Shown here: in pieces, positions 1-8,558 of the stretch
Position numbering within the stretch: the stretch's first letter is position 1
Layout: each line of letters opens with the position of its first letter
Assembly (NCBI RefSeq): GCF_000425145.1
Contig: NZ_AULF01000022.1
Span: forward strand, 32,984 to 96,983
Source: Pedobacter glucosidilyticus DSM 23534
Lineage (GTDB): Bacteria; Bacteroidota; Bacteroidia; Sphingobacteriales; Sphingobacteriaceae
Length of the DNA: 64,000 bases
Direction: 5' to 3'
Notes under the pieces: model-generated
What the model saw: only the letters and a program-made list of their open reading frames with translations
Database searches by the model: none
Told to the model about the DNA's origin: nothing
Made by a program: the position numbers and the translations under genes

Positions 1-1
1 G

Positions 2-745
2 TTTTTAATGGTGCTTTGTATGGTACTTGCCAGAAATGCTGCCATGGCGTTTAACAGATATTTAGATAGAGATATTGATGCTAAAAACCCAAGAACTAAA
101 GTGCGTGACATACCCGCCGGGAGAATATCAGCTACCCATGCACTTATTTTTACCATTGCTAACTGCTTACTTTTTATTGCCACAACATGGTTTATCAACA
201 TGCTTTGTTTTTGGCTTTCGCCGATAGCTTTGCTGGTTATTTTAGGCTACAGTGCTACCAAGAGATTTACCGCTTTATGCCATTTGGTATTAGGTTTAGG
301 CTTATCATTAGCACCAATTGGCGCTTATTTGGTTGTAACCGGAGAATTTGCCCTTTTACCAATCATGTTTTCTTTAGCAGTTTTATGCTGGGTAAGTGGT
401 TTTGATATTATTTATGCTTTACAAGATGAAGAGTTTGACCGGGGTGAAAAATTACACTCTATTCCCTCTTACTTTGGCAGAAGTAAAGCTTTATGGATAA
501 GTAATATTTTACACATTTTGTCTGCTTTATTTGTTATAGCACCCATTTTTATTGCTGCTGATAATTTTTCTTGGCCATACTATTTGGGCTTAATCATCTT
601 CATCAGCATGCTTGTTTATCAACATCAACTAGTTAAACCAAATGATTTAAGCCGCGTAAATTTTGCCTTTATGACTACCAATGGCATTGCATCTGTTGCT
701 TTTGCAATTTGCTTTTTATTTGATATTTACTACCGTTCGTTATGA
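2..745 (+). CDS. UbiA-family prenyltransferase, 5' end cut by window edge
   Basis: An integral membrane prenyltransferase that transfers a polyprenyl chain to an aromatic acceptor, probably in menaquinone synthesis. The frame is open to the left edge, so the N-terminus lies outside; about 245 residues are visible against a usual length near 290. Both Asp-rich motifs are present. The first is NRYLDRDID, about 16 residues after the ATG at base 8. The second is DEEFD, about 140 residues in. Several hydrophobic segments lie between and after them. The stop overlaps the next gene's start (ATGA), so the two are probably co-transcribed. It resembles the UbiA-like (MqnP/UbiA) group; MenA is a less likely alternative. 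The exact substrate cannot be told from the sequence. Confidence 0.85.
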   Translation, partial: FLMVLCMVLARNAAMAFNRYLDRDIDAKNPRTKVRDIPAGRISATHALIFTIANCLLFIATTWFINMLCFWLSPIALLVILGYSATKRFTALCHLVLGLGLSLAPIGAYLVVTGEFALLPIMFSLAVLCWVSGFDIIYALQDEEFDRGEKLHSIPSYFGRSKALWISNILHILSALFVIAPIFIAADNFSWPYYLGLIIFISMLVYQHQLVKPNDLSRVNFAFMTTNGIASVAFAICFLFDIYYRSL

Positions 746-2448
746 TTATAGAAAAGAAAAAAAGAACCTATCTTCCTGAAAATCTAGAAATTAAATGGGA
801 TAATTTAGAACCCCTATTTCAGGAATTATTACATAGAGAAATTAATTCTCCAGAAGAATTAGAAACATGGCTAAAAAATAGAAGCGAGCTTGAAGCTGCT
901 TTAGAAGAAGATTTCGCTTGGCGCTACATCAAAATGACTTGCGATACCGCAAATGAAGATTTAGTTAAAAGCTTTCAATATTTTGCTACCGAGATTGAGC
1001 CTCAAATAGCGCCATTAAGCAATCAGTTAAATGAAAAATTAGTAGCTTCTCCATTTCTAAATCAATTAAATCAAGATAAATACTTTATTTACTTAAGAGG
1101 AGTAAAAAAAGCTTTAGCCCTTTTTAGAGAAGAAAACATCCCTTTACAAACCGAGCTTCAGGTAGAACAGCAAAAATATCAAGCTATTACCGGTAGCATG
1201 TCTGTAACTTTAAACGGACAAGAATACACTTTAGAACAAGCTTCAAATTTCTTAAAAGATTTAAACAGAGCTACCAGAAAAGAAGCTTGGGAAAGTATAA
1301 CCCACCGTCGTTTAGAAGATAAAGATAAACTAGACGAACTTTTTAACAAACTAAAAGCTTTACGTCATCAAGTAGCTTTAAATGCTGGTTTTGATAATTT
1401 TAGAGATTACATGTTTGAATCTTTAGGCAGATTTGATTACAATGCACAAGATTGCTTTGATTTTCATGAGGCTATAGCAAAAGAGATTGTGCCTATTTTA
1501 GCAGAGCAAGCAGAAGAAAGAAAAATAGCACTTCAATTATCTAGCTTAAAACCTTGGGATACGGAGGTTGATACATCGGGTAAACCCGCTTTAAAACCTT
1601 TTGAAAATGGTCAAGAATTGATTGATAAATCTATCCAGTGTTTTAACAAATTAAACCCTGTATTAGGCGAAAAACTAGCAATCATGAAAGCCAATGTTTT
1701 TTTTGATGTGGAGAGTAGGAAAGGTAAGGCCCCTGGTGGATATAATTATCCTTTAGCAGAAACTGGTGCTCCTTTCATTTTTATGAACTCGGCAGGTTCT
1801 TTTAGAGATTTAACTACCATGGTACACGAGGGTGGACATGCCATCCATACTTTTGTTACTGCGGATTTAGAATTAAATGATTTTAAACACTGCCCTTCTG
1901 AAGTAGCAGAACTAGCTTCTATGTCTATGGAATTAATTTCTATGGATCATTGGGATGAGTTTTTTGTAGACCCAGAAGAATTAAAAAGGGCAAAAAAATA
2001 TCAGCTTAAAGATGTTTTAAAAACGCTTCCTTGGGTGGCCGTAGTTGATGCTTTCCAGCATTGGATTTACACCAACCCAGAACATACCACGCAAGAACGC
2101 ACCCAAGCATGGAAAGAAATATTCACCAGATTTGGAGCCAACTTTGTTGATTGGACCGAAAACGAAGAAGCATTAGAAAATCTGTGGCAAAAACAACTAC
2201 ATATATTTGAAGTTCCTTTTTATTACATAGAATATGCCATTGCCCAGCTAGGTGCCATAGCTGTTTGGAAAAATTATAAAGAAAACCCAGAAAAAGGTTT
2301 AAATAATTATTTAGAAGCTTTGAAATTGGGATATACCAAATCTATAAAAGAGATTTATAAAACAGCAGGAATTGAGTTTAACTTTAGTGCAGATTATGTA
2401 AAAGAATTAGCTTCTTTCATAAAAGACGAACTTAAAAAGCTAGATTAA
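742..2448 (+). CDS. M3 family oligoendopeptidase
   Basis: A zinc metallopeptidase of 568 residues, probably cytosolic, since it has no signal peptide; it would trim oligopeptides. The zinc motif is H362-E363-G-G-H366. A downstream Glu in the E387/E390 region (SEVAELASMSME) supplies the expected third ligand. Length and the all-helical character around the site fit the M3 (thimet/PepF-like) family. The start ATG overlaps the stop of the UbiA gene by four bases, which supports this start and translational coupling. A strong hairpin terminator follows within a few bases of the stop. Confidence 0.9.
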   Translation: MIIEKKKRTYLPENLEIKWDNLEPLFQELLHREINSPEELETWLKNRSELEAALEEDFAWRYIKMTCDTANEDLVKSFQYFATEIEPQIAPLSNQLNEKLVASPFLNQLNQDKYFIYLRGVKKALALFREENIPLQTELQVEQQKYQAITGSMSVTLNGQEYTLEQASNFLKDLNRATRKEAWESITHRRLEDKDKLDELFNKLKALRHQVALNAGFDNFRDYMFESLGRFDYNAQDCFDFHEAIAKEIVPILAEQAEERKIALQLSSLKPWDTEVDTSGKPALKPFENGQELIDKSIQCFNKLNPVLGEKLAIMKANVFFDVESRKGKAPGGYNYPLAETGAPFIFMNSAGSFRDLTTMVHEGGHAIHTFVTADLELNDFKHCPSEVAELASMSMELISMDHWDEFFVDPEELKRAKKYQLKDVLKTLPWVAVVDAFQHWIYTNPEHTTQERTQAWKEIFTRFGANFVDWTENEEALENLWQKQLHIFEVPFYYIEYAIAQLGAIAVWKNYKENPEKGLNNYLEALKLGYTKSIKEIYKTAGIEFNFSADYVKELASFIKDELKKLD

Positions 2449-2450
2449 AA

Positions 2451-2477
2451 TAAAAGCCGATTTTGTATCGGCTTTTA
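2451..2477. terminator. Bidirectional intrinsic terminator
   Basis: A perfect stem AAAAGCCGA / TCGGCTTTT with a 7-base loop sits between the convergent M3 peptidase and bcp genes. A-rich and T-rich flanks on both sides let it work in either direction. Confidence 0.85.
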
Positions 2478-2490
2478 TTTTTAAAACTAT

Positions 2491-2949
2491 CTATGCTATT
2501 GCTGCCAACAACTGTGCAGAAGCATTTTTGGTATCTACTTTTGCAATAATGGTTTGGATGATACCATTTTCATCGATAACAAAAGTTTTTCTATCTGTCC
2601 CCATATATTTCTTACCATACATACTTTTTTCAACCCAAACACCGTATTTTTCTACAATATCCTTTTCGGTATCTGCTAGTAAAGTAAAAGGGAGCTCAAA
2701 CTTATCTACAAATTTTTTATGAGATTTTTCATCATCTGTACTTACGCCTAAGACTTCAAACCCTTTGGCTTTTAAACTTTGATAGTTGTCTCTAAAATCA
2801 CAAGCTTCCGCAGTGCAACCTGGTGTATTGTCTTTTGGATAAAAATATAAAACAACTTTTTTTCCAATAAAATCACTTAAAGAAACCGAGTTTCCGTATT
2901 GGTCTGTTGATGTAAATGCTGGAGCTTTATCTCCTTCTTTTAATTCCAT
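2491..2949 (-). CDS. bcp: Thioredoxin-dependent thiol peroxidase (Bcp/PrxQ)
   Basis: A cytosolic atypical 2-Cys peroxiredoxin of 152 residues that reduces hydrogen peroxide and organic peroxides. The active site reads TPGCTAEACDF. C45 is the peroxidatic cysteine and C50 the resolving one, five residues on, which is the PrxQ/Bcp spacing. Length is typical. It is last in a reverse-strand run of three (FAH-family, M23, Bcp), with an 18-base gap after the M23 gene. It ends at the shared bidirectional terminator. Confidence 0.95.
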   Translation of the reverse strand: MELKEGDKAPAFTSTDQYGNSVSLSDFIGKKVVLYFYPKDNTPGCTAEACDFRDNYQSLKAKGFEVLGVSTDDEKSHKKFVDKFELPFTLLADTEKDIVEKYGVWVEKSMYGKKYMGTDRKTFVIDENGIIQTIIAKVDTKNASAQLLAAIA

Positions 2950-2967
2950 TTTAATTTGTTTTTTAGC

Positions 2968-4677
2968 TTATCTAAAGAAATTTAATTGAATTGTTTTTGT
3001 GTTTTTCTTCATGTCACTAACAACTAAGGTAAAAGTATGTTTGCCAAAGCCCGTTCTTTCATCAAAGTTATGCCAAAGTAAACCTCTTTTATAATCATAT
3101 TCCATCAAAATCCATTTTCCATTGATATAGCCTTTAAACTCCTTTATTCCAGATAGGTTATCCCCTATTTTAAAAGAAATAGCTTTTTGTAAAGATAAAT
3201 TAGCATGATCAACTATATTGATAGGCGTTACATTTGGAGCTATGCTATCAACCTTTAAATAATATTTACCGAAAGATTTTGGATAAGCTCTAATGTATCC
3301 ATTTGTTAATTCGCCACCTTGATAAATACCGTTTTCATTTACGATAACCAATTTATCTTTCATCTTATTTAATGATGAATCTACTTTTAACAAGAGTTCA
3401 AAGGCTTGGTGTAAAGGAGTTAATTTGTTATGGATAATGTGTATTGGCGACAAACTGTTACTAGTTTTAGCAGATTTTGAATATGTGAAATCAACATCAT
3501 CATAAAAAGTTCCTTTTAAAAATTTAATTGCTATATCTTCTTTTATAAAGGTATTTTCTTGCTCGTGGTTAAATAGTGTCCCCCTAGCTTTATAAGGAGA
3601 AGGTAAGTTTGTATCAATACTTTTGATTTTAAAGTTTAAAACAGCTTCGTTCCCATTAGCATCTTTTACTAAATATTTAACATCGTGGATATTATTATCC
3701 TGCAAGTAAATAATACCATTATTGACAAGAGTTTTATGAAAACTGTTTTTACCGCCTTTACTTATAAAGCCTTTTTCTATGACTCTGCCAGATGATATTT
3801 TACTAGGATAATCTATATAAGCGTTTACAGCTCTAGTTTGGTCAAAATAAAACTGATCTGCCTGTGTTTCATAAATTTTCTCGTTATCTAACCAAATTGT
3901 TGTACTGTAAATACCGTTTCTATTTCCAGAACCATTCATCAAGTCATGTGTTACTAAACCAAAACCAATTTTACCAGAGACATTAACTACACTTACCTTA
4001 TTTAAAGTGTATTTTCCGTTTGTACCAATAGTTTGGAAATATTGTTTGGGAGTAAACTCATTAAACGGAGCATGATTGATTTTATAAATGTAAAATCCGT
4101 TTATTTGGGGTTTAACATCATCCTGTATCTTAATGCCTAAAGCCAATGGATTAATGGTTTGTTCGGTTTTGGTGTTTCTAATTTCAAAATGTAAGTGTGG
4201 CCCAGCAGAACCACCAGTATTTCCAGACCAAGCAATAATATCTCCCTTTTTAACAGGTATTTCTATTGGGGTTAACGGAAAATCTGCTTCAAAGCTTTCT
4301 CTTAGATATTGATAGTTTTTAATTGCTAAACTTATCTTACTGTTAAACCTTTGTAAATGAGCATAAACACTGGTTAATCCGTTTGGATGATTGATGTAAA
4401 CTGCATTTCCAAAACCTCCAATTTGCACTCTTAGTCTAGAAATATATCCATCAGCTACGGCATAAACCGGGTAACCTTCTCTCTGATTGGTTTTAATATC
4501 AATTCCAGAATGAAAATGGTTTGTTCTTATTTCTCCAAAAGTTCCTGATAAAAAAAGTTTAAGATCTAAAGGGTTTAAAAAATAATTGGGTGGTATTTCT
4601 GGAAGTTTATCTTGTTGAGAAAAAGAAGAAATAGGAAATAAACAAAAAACAAATAGTGCTGCTCTAAAAAATCTCAT
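2968..4677 (-). CDS. Exported M23 family metallopeptidase
   Basis: A periplasmic or surface peptidase, probably a cell-wall endopeptidase. A signal peptide covers about residues 1-20 (ending SSFSQQ). The catalytic LytM core lies near residues 50-170, with H56-x-G-x-D60, H107 in YAHL and H161-L-H163, the zinc and catalytic set. About 400 residues follow, rich in beta-strand-like sequence and without a recognised motif; this long tail is common in Bacteroidota M23 proteins. Gaps of 11 and 18 bases to its neighbours indicate one transcription unit. All expected metal ligands are present, so it is likely active, unlike the degenerate EnvC/NlpD types. Confidence 0.88.
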   Translation of the reverse strand: MRFFRAALFVFCLFPISSFSQQDKLPEIPPNYFLNPLDLKLFLSGTFGEIRTNHFHSGIDIKTNQREGYPVYAVADGYISRLRVQIGGFGNAVYINHPNGLTSVYAHLQRFNSKISLAIKNYQYLRESFEADFPLTPIEIPVKKGDIIAWSGNTGGSAGPHLHFEIRNTKTEQTINPLALGIKIQDDVKPQINGFYIYKINHAPFNEFTPKQYFQTIGTNGKYTLNKVSVVNVSGKIGFGLVTHDLMNGSGNRNGIYSTTIWLDNEKIYETQADQFYFDQTRAVNAYIDYPSKISSGRVIEKGFISKGGKNSFHKTLVNNGIIYLQDNNIHDVKYLVKDANGNEAVLNFKIKSIDTNLPSPYKARGTLFNHEQENTFIKEDIAIKFLKGTFYDDVDFTYSKSAKTSNSLSPIHIIHNKLTPLHQAFELLLKVDSSLNKMKDKLVIVNENGIYQGGELTNGYIRAYPKSFGKYYLKVDSIAPNVTPINIVDHANLSLQKAISFKIGDNLSGIKEFKGYINGKWILMEYDYKRGLLWHNFDERTGFGKHTFTLVVSDMKKNTKTIQLNFFR

Positions 4678-4688
4678 AGAAAGTGATA

Positions 4689-5300
4689 TTATTTAACCTC
4701 GAAGTTTAAAAGCTCTTTATTTTCAATATAGCCTTTCAACCTATCCCCCATATTAATTTTACCTACGCCTGCGGGGGTTCCGGTAAAAATCAAATCGCCT
4801 TTTTTTAAAGTAAAATACTGTGAAACAAAACAGATGATTTCATCAAAGCTGAACATCATGTGGCCGGTATTGCCTTGCTGCTTTAATTGGTCATTAACTT
4901 TTAAGGAAAAATCCAAATTATTTAAATCTTCAAACGCATTGATAGGTAAAAACTCGCTTATTGGAGCAGAGTTATCAAAACCTTTAGCTAATACCCAAGG
5001 TAAGCCTTTGGATTTTAACTCTGATTGTAAATCACGGGCTGTAAAATCTATACCTAACCCAATTTCTTCATAGTACTTATGGGCAAATTTTTTAGCAATG
5101 TGTTTCCCTTCTTTAGATATTTTTAAGACCAGTTCAACCTCGTAATGAATATCTTTTGAGAAATCTGGATGATAAAATGGCTTATTACTTTTTAATAAAG
5201 CTGTATCTGGCATCATAAAAATAACAGGTTGCTCTGGCACTGCATTATTTAACTCTTTTGCATGTTCTGCGTAATTACGTCCTATAGCTATAATTTTCAT
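4689..5300 (-). CDS. Fumarylacetoacetate hydrolase family protein
   Basis: A 203-residue FAH-fold enzyme. The family hydrolyses or decarboxylates acylpyruvates and related beta-diketo acids with a divalent metal. The metal-binding acidic residues are visible as E54-V-E56 and D85 (GLGIDFTARD). A C-terminal FTGTPAGVG segment is also diagnostic. The length matches the short FAHD1/YcgM type, for which acylpyruvase or oxaloacetate decarboxylase activity is known. The specific substrate here is not readable. It is first in the run followed by the M23 and Bcp genes. Confidence 0.88.
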   Translation of the reverse strand: MKIIAIGRNYAEHAKELNNAVPEQPVIFMMPDTALLKSNKPFYHPDFSKDIHYEVELVLKISKEGKHIAKKFAHKYYEEIGLGIDFTARDLQSELKSKGLPWVLAKGFDNSAPISEFLPINAFEDLNNLDFSLKVNDQLKQQGNTGHMMFSFDEIICFVSQYFTLKKGDLIFTGTPAGVGKINMGDRLKGYIENKELLNFEVK

Positions 5301-5325
5301 TTATAATCCAAATGTTTTTTAATAA

Positions 5326-5357
5326 AAAAAGCCCCAATTGCTTAGCAATTGGGGCTT
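5326..5357 (-). terminator. Intrinsic terminator of the T9SS cargo gene
   Basis: The stem is GCCCCAATTGC / GCAATTGGGGC with a TTA loop, extended by A-T pairs. On the reverse strand it is followed by a run of T, so it terminates transcription of the gene ending at 5374. Confidence 0.85.
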
Positions 5358-5373
5358 AAAGTTAAGTCTTTAT

Positions 5374-5925
5374 TTATAATACCGAGATTCTTTTAATAAT
5401 AGATTCTGAGCCAGCAACCACTCTAACAAAATACAAACCACTACTTAATTTAGTATTTAGGTTAAAAGAATTTAATTGCTCACCTGCAGCAACTTTCTGA
5501 GATAAAAGTGTAACTACCTCATTACCTAAAACATCTAAAATCTTTACAGTTACTTGATTCTCTTTACTAAGCGTGTAAGCAATGTTGATGTGGGTAGAAA
5601 TAGGGTTAGGATAAATTCTAACATTATCTATTGGTTTTTGTACTTCTACACTAGTATTTACACTTTTATTATTTTTTATTGTTAAACTTTTACCAGGTGT
5701 ATTGATGGATTTTATTGCAGAGACTTTTATCATAAATAATTGAAAATCTGCGGCGATAGGAGGTAAAAAAGTTGGTCTGTTTGGCCTACTATCTTTTAAC
5801 TTGATTGTGGCTTTAGTAGAATCAATAATACTTTTTATATCATTTACTACAGCAAAAGACACACTAGTGTAAAGCACAATAGTGATAGCTGTTATAAACG
5901 TTATGATGAAGTATTTATTTTTCAT
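5374..5925 (-). CDS. Secreted protein with type A T9SS C-terminal sorting domain
   Basis: A 183-residue exported protein. An N-terminal hydrophobic signal (about residues 5-25) is followed by roughly 75 residues without a recognisable domain. The last 80 residues are a Por-secretion (type A) sorting domain: YPNPIS, then VKILDVLGNEV, then SGLYFVRV, ending in a basic-hydrophobic IIKRISVL tail. That domain directs export by the type IX system and is normally removed. The cargo part is too short to assign a function. It is monocistronic, with its own terminator downstream. Confidence 0.82.
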   Translation of the reverse strand: MKNKYFIITFITAITIVLYTSVSFAVVNDIKSIIDSTKATIKLKDSRPNRPTFLPPIAADFQLFMIKVSAIKSINTPGKSLTIKNNKSVNTSVEVQKPIDNVRIYPNPISTHINIAYTLSKENQVTVKILDVLGNEVVTLLSQKVAAGEQLNSFNLNTKLSSGLYFVRVVAGSESIIKRISVL

Positions 5926-6061
5926 TGTTTATTATTCTCTTCAAAAATATAAATAAAATTATAACAATAATTAAACTTCGTTAAAAAACATGATTTTTTT
6001 AACAGTATTTAACATCTATTTATTTTTGATTTTTAACTCGTACGTAAATATGCGGTTAAGG

Positions 6062-6092
6062 TTGTGTTTGTTAAGAAGTTGAGTTACTTTTG
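6062..6092 (+). promoter_or_regulatory. Probable promoter of kup
   Basis: A TACTTTTG element (matching TAnnTTTG) lies at 6085-6092, with a TTG about 20 bases upstream near 6062. This matches the Bacteroidota sigma-70 pattern TTG-N(17-23)-TAnnTTTG and implies transcription starting near 6098. A translation start upstream of that point would therefore be ruled out. Confidence 0.5.
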
Positions 6093-6114
6093 TTTCCGAC
6101 TAATACATACAAAT

Positions 6115-8052
6115 GTGTCTGCACATAAAGATTTAAATAAATTAACCGCTGCCGGTGTTTTAATTAGCTTAGGAATAATTTATGGTGATATTGGTACTTC
6201 ACCACTATATGTTTTTAAAGCTATTATAGGTGATAGAATAATAACAAAAGAGCTTATTTATGGGGGTTTAAGTTGTGTTTTTTGGACTTTAACTTTACAA
6301 ACAACACTTAAATATGTAATTATTACCTTAAAAGCTGATAATAAAGGCGAGGGCGGAATTTTCTCTCTATACTCTTTGGTTAAAAGAAAAGCTAAATGGC
6401 TGGTTATACCAGCGATTATTGGCGGTTGCGCTTTACTTGCCGATGGGATTATTACGCCTCCTATTACGGTTTCATCAGCTATAGAAGGTTTAGAAATTCT
6501 TTATCCAGGCTTACAAACCATTCCCATTGTAATTGGTATTATAACTGGTTTATTTATTATCCAACAATTTGGAACCTCATTAGTAGGCAAAGCATTTGGG
6601 CCAATCATGTTTATTTGGTTTAGTATGATGGGCGTTCTAGGCTTAAGCTATTTGATAAAATCTCCAGATATTATTGAAGCTATCAACCCTTATTATGCTT
6701 ATAATTTACTGGCTAACTATCCGGCTGCATTAGCCATCTTGGGGGCTGTTTTTCTTTGTACTACAGGCGCAGAAGCCTTATATTCTGATTTAGGACATTG
6801 TGGTAGAAGTAATATCAGAATAAGCTGGATTTATGTTAAAAGCTGCTTAGTTTTAAATTATTTAGGCCAAGGAGTTTATTTGATGAGCTTACAAAATGAG
6901 CTATTAGATAATCGGAATCCTTTTTATAGAATGATGCCAGATTGGTTTTTAATATTTGGTATTGCCACAGCAACTGTAGCTGCAGTTATTGCAAGTCAAG
7001 CTTTAATTTCTGGTTCTTTTACATTGATATCAGAAGCAGTGCGGTTAAATATATGGCCTAAGGTTAAAATCAATTACCCAACAGATCAAAAAGGACAACT
7101 ATATGTACCAAGTATGAATTGGTTGCTATGGTTAGGTTGTATTGTGGTTGTATTATACTTTAAAAGATCCGAACACATGGAGGCAGCTTATGGTCTTTCT
7201 ATTACCATAGCAATGCTCATGACCACCATTTTATTATCAACTTATCTTAGCAAAAAGAAATATCCTATTTATGTTATTGTCTTATTTTTAGCAGTTTATA
7301 TAAGTATAGAAGGAGTATTTTTTATTGGTAACTTAGCTAAATTCTTTCATGGAGGTTGGTTTACAGTGTTACTTGGTGGGATATTATTCTCTGTCATGTG
7401 GGCATGGTACTCTGCAAGAAAGATTAAAAACAAATTTTTGAAATTTGTTGAAATAGAGCAATATTACGACATCATTAAAGAATTAAGTGAGGATGAATCG
7501 GTCCCAAAATATGCCTCTCAACTAGTTTATCTTACAAGTGCTAATTTTCCATCAGAAATTGAATCAAAAATTATCTATTCTATCCTTCAGAAAAAACCTA
7601 AAAGAGCAGATGTTTATTGGCTTGTTCATGTTGATGTTGTAGACGAACCTTACAGATGCGAATATAAAGTTGAACATTTGGTAGATGGTAAATTAATCAG
7701 AATAGATTTTAAACTAGGCTTTAGAATAGAACAAAAAATAAGTACTCTTTTTAGAAAAGTTGTAGAAGACTTAGTTAAAAATAATGAGGTTGATATTACT
7801 AGCCATTACAAATCATTAAATAAACATAAAATAGTTGGCGATTTCAGATTTGTAGTTTTAGAAAAAACCCTTTCTAGAGCCAATAATTTATCTTTTTGGG
7901 ATAAACTTATTATGGGATACTATTTTAACCTTAAAAAGGTCAGCTTATCAGAAGAGAAAGGTTTTGGCTTAGATTTAAGTTTTGTTACGCTTGAAAAAGT
8001 TCCTTTAATGGTTACGCAAACAGAAAAGATTGATATTACAAGAATAAACTAG
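6115..8052 (+). CDS. kup: KUP family potassium transporter
   Basis: A proton-coupled inner-membrane potassium uptake protein. The conserved N-terminus KLTAAGVLISLGIIYGDIGT is followed by about 12 hydrophobic segments and a hydrophilic C-terminal tail from about residue 450. The frame is open back to a GTG at 6064, but I prefer the GTG at 6115 (645 residues). The likely promoter element at 6085-6092 lies inside the longer version, and family members have only a few residues before KLTAAG. Nothing nearby suggests a dedicated regulator. An ATG at 6113 is in another frame and stops quickly. Confidence 0.9.
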   Translation: MSAHKDLNKLTAAGVLISLGIIYGDIGTSPLYVFKAIIGDRIITKELIYGGLSCVFWTLTLQTTLKYVIITLKADNKGEGGIFSLYSLVKRKAKWLVIPAIIGGCALLADGIITPPITVSSAIEGLEILYPGLQTIPIVIGIITGLFIIQQFGTSLVGKAFGPIMFIWFSMMGVLGLSYLIKSPDIIEAINPYYAYNLLANYPAALAILGAVFLCTTGAEALYSDLGHCGRSNIRISWIYVKSCLVLNYLGQGVYLMSLQNELLDNRNPFYRMMPDWFLIFGIATATVAAVIASQALISGSFTLISEAVRLNIWPKVKINYPTDQKGQLYVPSMNWLLWLGCIVVVLYFKRSEHMEAAYGLSITIAMLMTTILLSTYLSKKKYPIYVIVLFLAVYISIEGVFFIGNLAKFFHGGWFTVLLGGILFSVMWAWYSARKIKNKFLKFVEIEQYYDIIKELSEDESVPKYASQLVYLTSANFPSEIESKIIYSILQKKPKRADVYWLVHVDVVDEPYRCEYKVEHLVDGKLIRIDFKLGFRIEQKISTLFRKVVEDLVKNNEVDITSHYKSLNKHKIVGDFRFVVLEKTLSRANNLSFWDKLIMGYYFNLKKVSLSEEKGFGLDLSFVTLEKVPLMVTQTEKIDITRIN

Positions 8053-8133
8053 CCATATATAATTCTAATTTATTTTGTTAAAGAGCTTTTAATTTAGCTT
8101 CTTTACATATATTCTTTTCTAGATTCTTTGTCT

Positions 8134-8280
8134 TTATCTGTTTTTTGATTTCAGTATTAGTTCAACCTCAGCTTTAGATTTCACAAAACCTTCTGGATTA
8201 TTTTTTTTCCAATGGTATTCGTTCATGAAATAATATATACCAATACAGGTAATAAAAATTAATGTTATTAAAGTTTTCAT
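8134..8280 (-). CDS. Possible small membrane protein (48 aa)
   Basis: A short ORF starting MKTLITLIFITCIGIYYF, a single predicted membrane helix, followed by a charged tail (EYHWKKNNPEGF) and ending KSKNR. I do not recognise it. It lies alone in the 506-base spacer between kup and the permease gene; the rest of that spacer (8053-8133 and 8281-8558) shows nothing I can name. A Lys-rich start, one helix and a charged tail are typical of real small membrane proteins. No good promoter or ribosome-binding site was found. Confidence 0.35.
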   Translation of the reverse strand: MKTLITLIFITCIGIYYFMNEYHWKKNNPEGFVKSKAEVELILKSKNR

Positions 8281-8558
8281 CTCAAATTCATTTAAAGTAA
8301 CTTTTATTCAATTTTAAGTCCCAAAATTTGAGAAGACTGAGAAGGTAATCCATAAAAAATTACAACAACTCATGAAAATAATATAAAGAACTATAAACCA
8401 ACAACTTAAACTAATTTAATCTCAAACAGAAGGCTAGAAATAGGCAAATAAATACATATTGTGTAGAAAATAATCTATCACACTAATTTGACGTAGCTAA
8501 AGTGAATTTGATTATTACTGTGTAATATTGTTGAGATTTGAGGAAATTTACAGCCTTA

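Noticed and set aside
6064..6114. Longer kup start at the GTG at 6064
   Set aside because: A TACTTTTG promoter element lies inside this stretch, and family members start a few residues before KLTAAG.
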